Shown piece by piece: positions 27,845 to 36,738 of a stretch of DNA of 64,000 bases; the first letter of the stretch is position 1; each line of letters starts with the position of its first letter. The notes beneath the pieces were generated by a model, which searched no databases, was not told where the DNA came from, and worked only from the letters and a program-made list of their open reading frames with translations. The stretch is from Lichenostomus cassidix (lineage: Eukaryota > Chordata > Aves > Passeriformes > Meliphagidae), in assembly GCA_008360975.2 (NCBI GenBank), contig CM039179.1, positions 49,048,359-49,112,358 of the forward strand, in the 5' to 3' direction. The position numbers were made by a program, and so were the translations under genes.

Positions 27845-30800
27845 AAACTGGAAGGCTGTGTGAATTTGTCTTCAAAAGTAACTCTTGCCAGTTTGGGATA
27901 CTTAGACAGTAACCTTGGGGTTTGTATATGAAGAGATGATAAAAATCGAGCTGCTTAGGGTGGATTCTCATTCTATTGCTATTCCGTGCTCTTGACTTTA
28001 TTCATAGGCACCTATGCCTGGCACATGAGAGTTGGCGATGGGCTACCAAATTCAGTCTATGGAGTCTGGGGTGCCTACCCAGATATCAGTGAGATGCAGG
28101 GCACTCTGCTGTCTGTGTTTCTGCTATGAGAATTCAGATTCTTCAGTCAAACGCATTTCAGGGGGGAAAATCCCCTGTTTGGTGATGGGATTGGGCAGGA
28201 TGGGATTCAGGTACAGGTTTAAGTTCCATCTCCTACATGAGGTGCCTATTGTACCTCATTCACATGGAGTAGTAGAACTCCTCTCCATCTTTTATTAACG
28301 ACCCATTAAATTATTAATCTGGTCTGCTCACTCGCAATAAATAGTCTTGCCTAAAGCATGAGAAAGATGTGTTTTGATTGACAGTAACAGAAATACTGTA
28401 TGCATGAATTGCTTTAGCTCAGGTTAGAAAAGACAGTCAACATAAGACTCAGACTAAATAGTTTAGCTACCTAGGATTTGAAGATTCCTGGCTAGCCAAA
28501 CACAGTACTTCTAAACTAGCATTTTATGTGCTATTTAGGATCCATCTTTCTGTTGAAAACAAGTATGCCAAAAAGTCAGCTTTACTGATTTTTTAATATT
28601 GGATTTGATTGTAGCTTAGGTAGCTGTGGCATTATCTTACAGGATGGCAAAACTCTTGCTGTGTCTTCCAAGGCTGAGGAATTGTTTTCTGTGCATGAGG
28701 GTTGTGCAACACTCCTTGACTTCAGACATTTAATCATTTCAGTCCTTGAAGGCACATAACAGATATTCCAGTTTGGTAATATAATGCCCTTGAAAAACAC
28801 ATTGTGAAAGGAGGTGAGGGGATAGTTCTTATGCATTTGGAAAACCTGAAGTCTTAACATTTAAAAGCTCTGGACTTGCAGTGTGAGTCAAGCTGATGGA
28901 GGTGTGTTAGGCTCACTGCTGTCCTGCTGGGGATACAGCTCCCTCTTGTTGCTCTTGTAAAGTTCAGCTGTTAGGTCAGCAGTTTGGCTTCAGAGGCAGT
29001 ATCTAAGCTAGGGAAATGTTGTCCAATGTTTTCAGTGTTAATAAATGGTGGGTGGTGTTCAGTGACATGCTGCAAAGTGTAAATAGAACAGTTAGAGTTT
29101 AAACACACAAAATTGGTGGAGTATTGGTGATAATGGTTATGTAGTCTTAATGTGAAATATTTGACTTAATGCTCTAGAGACCTGTGACTATAACTTATGA
29201 AATGCTGCAATATGTTTATGGCTAAGAGGGAGTAGAAAGGAGAGATTCAATTTGGGATCTTCACCATGCCTGGAATAACACTGTGTGTGTGTTCATGTAA
29301 AACGCTTATAGAGCTTCTCATCCAGAAATGGTTAAAGGCCAGATTGCTGCAGAACAAACACTCCTGCCACTTCATGAGTTACAGACTTTCATGTTTTGAT
29401 CCATTTCCTTCTGTTTAAAGGAGATAAGAAAGATGTATTATAATATGCTGGGTACCTCAGAAGATTCGGCTAGGCATTCAGCATTTCCTGGAAAATGAAC
29501 ATGAAATTGTCCAGTGAGGTGGAGCAGAAGTAAAAGGGAATGGAAAAGCACACAAATAAAATGCACAATAAGGATTTCTTTCATATAAAGCAGTTTATCA
29601 AGTTCTTTGTTTTTAACAGTCTTTCAATTTTCCAGCTTATTCTATGTCCTCAGGTAGCTGCTGGGCAAGAAACAGGGTGTTATGCTAGCTGCAGCTGATG
29701 TTTACCGTGCACACACTTGTGTATGTATTGGCCAGCCAAGCAGAACAGATGCACTCAGTACAAGCCTGTCAGTTCTGCTTTGTGAGGGTGTCTGTGCTTT
29801 ACACAGCCACTTGGCCACTTTCTCTTCTGTACACCCCGCTTGGCCTTCTCCTGGAAAGGTTGCTCTAAAGGGAGAGAGATAGGAATCAAATTTTGTGGAA
29901 GACATGGGCCTTTGGTGCTTATGAGAATGGAGGAGAAGGAACTGATGATTTAATTTCAGAAGCTTTGTTTTAGCCAGGAAATGAGGTGTACAAGGTTCCT
30001 GTAGATGGTCCTTGATGTTTCACAAGGGACCTATGATTATTCCTTCCAGTCTCGTGGCCTGGGCATAGAGCTCTTTCATTGTGAGAAGCCTGCCAGCACA
30101 CTGTGATCCCTTACAAAGGCAGATCAGGCACCTCCAGGTTAGCTGTGGAGATACCAGTAAGGTCTGTCACTCTATTTTCTAAATAATAAACGTTTCCTTC
30201 CACACTCTTTCATTTTGCTGGCTAGGAACTGGGAAGCTCCGCTTTTCCTGAGAGATTCACATATCTGAAATGAGTAAGTTCAAGTGCTGCACATCATGTA
30301 GCTCATAGTGAAAGAAGGCTGAATGCACTTCCGTTCTGTCTGTGCTTGAGGATATTATTTCTCAGTATTATCCTTCCATTCCTCATCCTGCTGGGGATGA
30401 AATACAACTGCCTGTGCACAAGCAGCATTCTTATATCCCTGACTGTGCCCCATAAAATGACTACACTTACCTCATCTAAGAATAGAACTAAGACAGGCAA
30501 TGTGGAATTCCAGTCTGAGTACTGTTTCCAAACACTAGTTTTATGCAAAAAGGAAAAGAAAAGCACATTATTATGGTCTGTTACACTGTACCTTTATTAT
30601 GATAGTTTCATTCTCTGAAATGATAAATGATAATGCTTTGTAAGCAGAAATCATCCCTGCTTCCTGTGCTGGCATTTAATATAAACTGAATGGCTTATGC
30701 AAAAATAAATCTCTCAAGCCTTGGTTGTTGCTACAAGCACTTACTTGTTTGTAGGAATGGTTAAGCTGGCTTTCAGCAGAAGTTAAGATGTGCAGATGCA

Positions 30801-32772
30801 GCCCGCTGTGTTGCCTGGTTTCTGAATCCTCAAAACAAGCTTTTGAGAACAACTGAATCTCTTCTCAGCCCTATTGAGTTGAACTGAAGAACCACAGGTA
30901 GGCTGATAACTTCCTTCCTAAGAGATGAAGTTTTAAGTAGCTTATATAAATGTCCTGTCTGTCGCTCATGAACCACCACAAATCAGGTTATGCTCTTCAT
31001 GCTACTTATGTGCAATGTAATGTAAATCAGCTTTACAAGGGAATGGAGTATCTGAAATTTCATTTTTGAAGTATGAAAAAAATAGAGAACTTGATGCCTA
31101 AAAATAATCTTGGATATAAATTGAGTAGGACTTCAAAAAATCAGAGCTTTAGTTTTTTTTTATGCAGTTCTCATCAAATTTTTGATAGTGCTTGGCAATG
31201 CATTGAAGTATTTCCAGTCAGAATTCACTGTAAAGCACCTGCATATCTTATCTGTCTAAGTTCACATTCAACTTGCATTGTTGCAGTGTTTTTGATTGCT
31301 TGGTGTGTAAAGACTCAGTGCTGTATTAAAAGAAAGGAAAAAAGAAATGTATTTGATGGTGGCTGTTTCCTGTTGCTGAAATATGAGGGGCTGGCATCTT
31401 CCAATCTTCCATCAGATTCCTTGAATATGTGGAAAAAATGATGCTAGCAGCAGTGACTTCAGAAAGACTTAACAGAGATACTAAGTGGACACTGCTGGTT
31501 CAGCTTGTGTGAGCTGTTATATTGTTTGCTAGAACCTGGCTGCTTTGGAAAGTGTCACCGTGCAGCTGAGTGTACAGATGGCACAGGTAACATGGAGGGA
31601 AAGCTTTGTCTTCTGTCATCTTCTTCTTGGGAAAGATGGACTTCATTATTTAGTTCAAGTTTTGGGAAGAGAAACTCTCCCCTCCCCCTTCCTGTGCATA
31701 TTTAACTTACTGGCTACAAGAAATAATAATAACAACTTGTTTTTTCCTTTTTTCTTTTTTTCATAGATTAGCTGCCCTTGTTTAAACATTCTGATAGAGA
31801 AAAAGCTTTTACAAAAGTGGTACTAATTCTCATACAAAATTTTTTTTCTTTTTCTACTGCATAGCCTTTGCAATTACTTTATAGAAAACTTACCACATAC
31901 ATGTGATCAGATGAACTTTCATAGGCATTTAAAACTGATCTTGCAGTTTGGTTTGAGAGGAACACCTGTCCTGTCACAGAGACCTGCTGACTGGAGATGG
32001 TTGATCAGTCTGTCTGGACTCCTCTGGGCATGGCTGTGCAAGGAAAGGGACTAAAGTCTGCTCCTTTACAATAATGGAGAAACAGTGCTGGTGCAGGGGA
32101 GAGTTTACTGCCAGGGGTCTCCATTTTTCATCTAATTCTTGAGTGTATCAGAAAAGCAAGTTCTTTTTTGCCCCCCAAGCAGTTATAATGTAGCAAGTTC
32201 AATATTGTAACCTTATCCCTTTAGTGGTAAATTTACTTGGGAGATCTGCCAAAGAAATGAAATTGCACTTGTAAATATAATGAATACTGTAGCAAACAAT
32301 TTCCCTCCCTCCAGAATAAAATAAAGAATAATATAGTGCTTTTTTTTTTTTTTTTAATTAAAAGCACTTGCAGAGGGTCCTCACAGAGCAAAGAATATGG
32401 CAAAACAATAGGAATGAAGACGAGCATTGCGGCCTCTTGGCCTCACTTCTGTTCCGAGAGCCAAGCACCTTGTGCATTGCTTCAAGGTTTATTTACTGCA
32501 CCTTTGAATGTGAGTGTTGCATGGCCCCTTCCTTGATGACCTCAGGACCTCATTAAAAGGAAAAAGAGTCTTGCAGTCTGTTTTCTGGCTGTCTGAATGG
32601 GAATCTCTTGGCTGAGACGCTCAGCCTAATGTGGCTGATGTTAGAAGGTAGAGGTTAAGATGACAAGATCTCAAGTTGGAATAAAAATAAAGCAGTGGCA
32701 GCCAGTGCTCTTTCAGGCTTGTGGGCTTGCAGAGGCTTCACTCTGTGGCTGCTGATTAAATCCAAGCTGAGT
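27845..32772 (+). other. intron 1 of TBC1D4 (inferred), third segment; no gene seen
   Basis: Non-coding. A T-run occurs at about 32339-32355. No repeat family or protein was recognised. Confidence 0.68.
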
Positions 32773-32776
32773 ACAT
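32773..32776. other. target-site duplication ACAT (left)
   Basis: ACAT directly abuts the LTR on this side and is matched by ACAT at 39231-39234. Confidence 0.85.
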
Positions 32777-33361
32777 TGTCCCGGGTTAATGATAAGACTC
32801 TCTCTCCTCCGAGAGCGAAGGGCCCCGACACCCCCTCCCCCACCCACAACAGAACCTCTCAGATGAAAGTGAAGAAAAAACTATTTATTTAACAAATCCA
32901 CGCAGAGTGCCCTACAAGGCACAGGGGAAGGGGAAAAACAAGGTGAAAGGCAGTTATTCAACCTGAATAAAAAGTCCTTTTCTCAGACGCAGTCCCTCTC
33001 CTCCTCGCCCCCCACCCGGGGGCCGGGTGGAGCTCCCTGGAGAGCTCTGCTGTCCTCTGGCCCTCCTGGGTCTCCGGGTGGCAAAGCAGATCGAAGAGAA
33101 GGGGTCCAAACGAGGAAAAAAAAAGAAGAATGGAAAAAAACGGGAACAAAGCTCACTCCGACCCCCGTCCAGCACGCAGTCTCTGCCGAGCGACGAATCC
33201 TCCCCCGGAGCGAGGCTTGGGGAAAATGTTTTCAAAAAAACCCGCGTTTCTCTCTGCGGCTGGGTGCAGTTAAAGAGACAGGACCACACATTTTTTTTCT
33301 TTCTTGGGCATATAAGCCAACGATAGGGGATAAAGGATTATCATATCATCAATCCAAGACA
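32777..33361 (-). repeat. 3' LTR of the endogenous retrovirus
   Basis: 585 bp, the downstream partner of the LTR at 38651-39230. The minus-strand AATAAA signal lies at 32884-32889. Differences from the 5' copy include an extra CT dinucleotide near 32800, homopolymer length changes, and single substitutions such as C/T near 32826 and G/A near 33211. The apparent open frames in both directions across 32954-33326 are by-products of GC-rich LTR sequence and also occur in the other LTR. Confidence 0.93.
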
Positions 33362-33373
33362 TTCCACCCCTTA
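33362..33373 (-). promoter_or_regulatory. polypurine tract
   Basis: On the minus strand AATAAGGGGTGGAA immediately precedes the 3' LTR. Purine-rich and adjacent to the LTR, it is the expected primer for plus-strand DNA synthesis. It is interrupted by pyrimidines, so its exact limits are uncertain. Confidence 0.7.
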
Positions 33374-33542
33374 TTCCATAGTGTTGGCTTAAGGCCCACC
33401 TTAACATCTTCCAACTTCAAACACACACATATATATATACACATATATACATATATACATATATACATATATACATATATACACATAACTATGTACAAAT
33501 AATGTCACGAACGGTGAACGGTGGTATGTTGCGATCCCAACC
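33374..33542 (-). other. short region between pol and polypurine tract, no env
   Basis: Only about 170 bp separate the pol stop from the polypurine tract. There is no room for an envelope gene, and nearly half of the interval is simple repeat (33421-33486). Confidence 0.85.
33421..33486. repeat. ACATATAT-type microsatellite inside the provirus
   Basis: A run of CA and TA dinucleotides that resolves into an imperfect TATACA hexamer array over about 66 bp. Likely variable in length between copies and alleles. Confidence 0.9.
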
Positions 33543-35586
33543 TTACATGTGGCCTTCACCCAAAATTAAATTTCCCTGAGGGACACATTGTGTTTTTCCA
33601 TCTTCCTGCATTATCCACCAAGTACACCCTGGTCCCTGAGCAAAGACAACCCCACGGATGGGTTTGTCTTTATGTGAGGCAGAATCAATCCAGACAGTTT
33701 TCCCTAACAAGCCTCTGGCATGTACTGCTGGGACCTTATCTCCATCCACTGTATGAAGAAGCTCAGATTGGGCAGGACCTGCTCGGTTGATGGAGCCTCG
33801 GGTATTGACTAACCAGGTGGCCTCTGCTAAATGTCGCTCCCAATTCTTATAAGTTCCCCCACCCAATGCCTTTAGGGTGGTTTTTAACAGTCCATTATAC
33901 CGTTCCACTTTGCCAGCAGCTGGTGCATGATAGGGAATGTGGTACACCCACTCAATGCCATGGTCTCTAGCCCAGTTGTTTATGAGGCTGTTTTTAAAAT
34001 GAGTTCCGTTATCTGACTCAATTCTCTCAGGGGTACCATGCCTCCACAGGACTTGGTTCTCAAGGCCCAGGATGGTGTTACGAGCAGTGGCATGAGGCAC
34101 AGGGTAGGTGTCCAGCCACCCAGTGGTGGCTTCTACCATTGTGAGCACATAGCGCTTGCCATGGCGGGTTTGAGGCAGTGTGATGTAATCAATCTGCCAG
34201 GCCTCTCCAAACTTATATTTTGACCACCTTCCACCATACCACAGGGGTGTCACCCGCTTGGCTTGCTTGATGGCAGCACATGTTTCACAGTCATGGATAA
34301 CTTGAGAGATGCAGTCCATGGTTAGATCCACCCCTCGGTCTCGTGCCCACTTGTAGGTGGCATCTCTGCCCTGATGGCCTGAGGCATCATGGGCCCATCG
34401 AGCTAGGAATAAATCTTCTTTATGCTGCCAATCCAAGTCTACCTGGGACACCTTTATCTTTGCAGCCTGATCTACCTGTTCGTTGTTTCGGTGTTCCTCA
34501 TTAGCTCGACTCTTGGGGACATGGGCGTCTACATGGCGGACCTTCACAGGTAGTCTCTCTGCCCGACTAGCGATGTCTTTCCACTCTTCAGCTGCCCAAA
34601 TTGGTTTTCCCCTACGCTGCCAACCAGCCTTCTTCCACTTTTCCAGCCAACCCCACAGAGCATTGGCTACCATCCATGAATCAGTATAAAGGTAGAGCTT
34701 TGGCCATTTCTCTCTTTCAGCAATGTCCAGAGCTAACTGAACGGCTTTGAGCTCAGCGAATTGGCTCGATCCCCCCTCTTCTTCCCTAGCTTCTGCAACC
34801 CGTCGTGTGGGGCTCCACACAGCTGCTTTCCATTTTCTTTTTGTCCCTACAAGACGACAGGAACCATCAGTGAAAAGAGCGTAGCGTGTTTCATCTGCTG
34901 GCAGTTGGTTGTATGGTGGGGCTTCCTCTGCACGGGTCACCTGTTCCAGCTCCTCTTCCTCAGTCAGACTAAAATTTTCACCTTCAGGCCAATTTGTAAT
35001 TATTTCCCAAATCCCAGGGCGATTCAGATTTCCCATACGGGCACGCTGTGTGATAAGGGCAATCCATTTGCTCCATGTGCCATTGGTGGCATGATGAGTA
35101 GAGGGAAACTCTGCTTTAAACATCCACCCCAGCACCGGTAGTCGAGGTGCCAGGAGGAGTTGTGCTTCTGTGCCAATTACCTCTGAGGCAGCTTGGACTC
35201 CTTCATATGCTGCTAGGATTTCTTTCTCTGTTGGGGTGTAGTTGGCTTCAGACCCTCTGTAACTGCGGCTCCAAAATCCCAGTGGTCGACCTCGGGTCTC
35301 ACCAGGCACCTTCTGCCAAAGGCTCCAGGACAGGCCATGGCTCCCAGCTGCAGAGTAAAGCACATTCTTTACTTCTGGCCCTGTCCTGACTGGGCCAAGG
35401 GCTACTGCATGAGCAACCTCCTGCTTGATCTGGGTGAAGGCTTGCTGCTGTTCAGGGCCCCAATGGAAATCGTTCTTCTTGCGGGTTATGAGGTAGAGAG
35501 GACTCACGATCTGGCTGTACTCAGGGATGTGCATTCTCCAAAAGCCTATGGCACCTAGGAAAGCTTGCGTCTCCTTCTTGTTGGTT
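33543..35586 (-). CDS. pol: ERV RNase H and integrase, long intact frame
   Basis: Continuation of pol after the frameshift. The frame is open from the homopolymer at about 35587 to a stop at 33543; numbering here starts at the first ATG, 35534 (663 codons). It begins with the reverse-transcriptase connection, then RNase H with acidic residues D223 (FTDGS), E261, D285 (YTDSW) and D355, then integrase with the zinc-binding pairs H382/H387 and C416/C419 and the catalytic triad D449 (WQIDY), D508 (ESDNG) and E544 (VERYN), which has the canonical 35-residue spacing between the last two. The C-terminal DNA-binding part ends around residue 663. All catalytic residues of both domains are present. No dUTPase domain follows, unlike some mammalian ERV-L elements. 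Sequence style is that of ERV-L Pol. Confidence 0.9.
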
Positions 35587-36264
35587 GGGGGGACATTGTG
35601 ATGATTTTATTGATAACCTCAGTAGGAATCTGACGCCGTCCATCTTGCCACTTCACTCCTAGGAACTGGATCTCTTTGGCAGGCCCTTTGACTTTGCTCT
35701 TTTTTATAGCGAAACCGGCTTCCAGGAGAATCTGGATTACTTCCTTTCCTTTCTCAAATACTTCTTCTGCTGTGTCCCCCCACACAATGATGTCATCAAT
35801 GTATTGCAAATGTTCTGGAGCCACACCCTTTTCTAGTGCAGCCTGGATCAGTCCATGGCAGATGGTGGGACTGTGTTTCCACCCCTGGGGCAATCGGTTC
35901 CAGGTGTACTGCACGCCCCTCCAGGTGAAAGCAAACTGAGGTCTGCACTCTGCTGCCAGAGGAATGGAGAAAAATGCATTTGCAATTTCAATAGTAGCAT
36001 ACCACTTTGCTGCCTTGGACTCTAGCTCATACTGGAGCTCCAGCATGTCTGGCACAGCAGCACTCAGAGGTGGAGTCACCTCATTCAAGGCACGATAGTC
36101 CACAGTCAATCTCCATTCTCCTTCAGATTTTCGCACAGGCAGATGGGGCTGTTAAAGGATGAATGGGTCCTGCTGACCACCCCTTGGCTCTCCAGCTCAC
36201 AGATTAGTTTGTGAATGGGAATCACGGCATCACGAGTTGTCCGGTACTGTCGGCGGTGCACAAT
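35555..36264 (-). pseudogene. pol: ERV reverse transcriptase, broken by a stop and frameshifts
   Basis: Reverse transcriptase palm and fingers. The part at 35555-36136 carries WRLTVDYRALNEVT, the LPQGWKHSPTICHGLIQ block and the catalytic YIDDIIVWG. Three lesions are visible: the TAG at 36265-36267 before the domain; a frame change somewhere in about 36137-36160; and a second frame change at the run of six G (plus strand) at 35587-35592, after which this frame ends at 35555 while the downstream domains continue in another frame. In motif A the residue preceding IANAFFSIPL is Glu (codon 35987-35989) where reverse transcriptases have the metal-binding Asp. As read, the copy should not make active enzyme. 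Confidence 0.85.
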
Positions 36265-36735
36265 CTAGGTTGCAATTGGTACTTGTTGCTCTTCCCCTTT
36301 CAGGAGTCCTACTGCAGATGGGTTCTCTGACAGTCCAGGCAAGGTGTTCAATTGTTTTATGCCCTCTGTCTCCACAGCAGCTATCCCAAATGCCCACTTG
36401 AGTCCCTTTGGGTCTTTGAAATATCCATTTCGAAGGAAGTCTATACCCAAAATACATGGAGCCTCTGGGCCAGTCACAATGGAATGTTCTTTCCACTCTC
36501 TTCCAGTCAGGCTCACCTCAGCTTTCACGAGGGTCAAGTCTTGTGATCCTCCTGTAACGCCGGAAATAGAAATAGGTTCTGTCCCCACATGTCTCGATGG
36601 GATTATCGTGCATTGTGCACCAGTGTCAACTAAAGCTTCGTATTCTTGTGGCTCTGATGTGCCAGGCCACCGAATCCACACTGTCCAAAAAATTCGGTTT
36701 TCCCTTGCCTCTACCTGGCTAGAGGCAGGGCCCCT
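36265..36735 (-). CDS. pro: ERV aspartic protease domain, in frame after the gag stop
   Basis: Open frame directly continuing the gag frame after its TAG (471 bases separate the two stops, 157 codons). It encodes the retroviral aspartic protease: ALVDTGAQCTIIPSR with the catalytic Asp-Thr-Gly, then a beta-rich segment and CILGIDFL, the conserved region near the protease C-terminus. It has no start codon of its own that looks used, so synthesis would depend on readthrough of the gag stop. The frame closes at another TAG (36265-36267). Reading past that stop in the same frame gives residues typical of the entry to reverse transcriptase, so the second stop is either a disabling mutation or a second readthrough point. 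Confidence 0.8.
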   Translation of the reverse strand, partial: RGPASSQVEARENRIFWTVWIRWPGTSEPQEYEALVDTGAQCTIIPSRHVGTEPISISGVTGGSQDLTLVKAEVSLTGREWKEHSIVTGPEAPCILGIDFLRNGYFKDPKGLKWAFGIAAVETEGIKQLNTLPGLSENPSAVGLLKGEEQQVPIAT

Positions 36736-36738
36736 CTA
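36661..36738 (-). promoter_or_regulatory. candidate readthrough pseudoknot at the gag-pro TAG
   Basis: On the minus strand the gag stop TAG (36738-36736) is followed by an 8-nt spacer, then an 8-bp perfect stem: TGCCTCTA at 36727-36720 pairing with TAGAGGCA at 36713-36706. The 6-nt loop GCCAGG (36719-36714) is perfectly complementary to CCTGGC at 36666-36661. Within the intervening 39 nt there is another 7-bp inverted repeat, ACCGAAT (36698-36692) with ATTCGGT (36675-36669). A UAG, an 8-nt spacer and an H-type pseudoknot is the known arrangement for Gag-Pol readthrough in murine leukaemia virus. Function here is inferred from geometry and from the shared gag/pro frame. Confidence 0.55.

Noticed and set aside
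27845..28370. Region after the 27.4-kb solo LTR considered as further retroviral sequence
   Set aside because: No LTR ends, primer site, or Gag/Pol-like frame could be supported; left as intron.
32954..33326. Open frames of about 100 codons in both directions, repeated at 38829-39234
   Set aside because: They are in the two LTR copies and are not among the retroviral genes.
33362..33542. Possible env gene downstream of pol
   Set aside because: Only about 170 bp are available, largely microsatellite; no envelope-like frame exists on the proviral strand.
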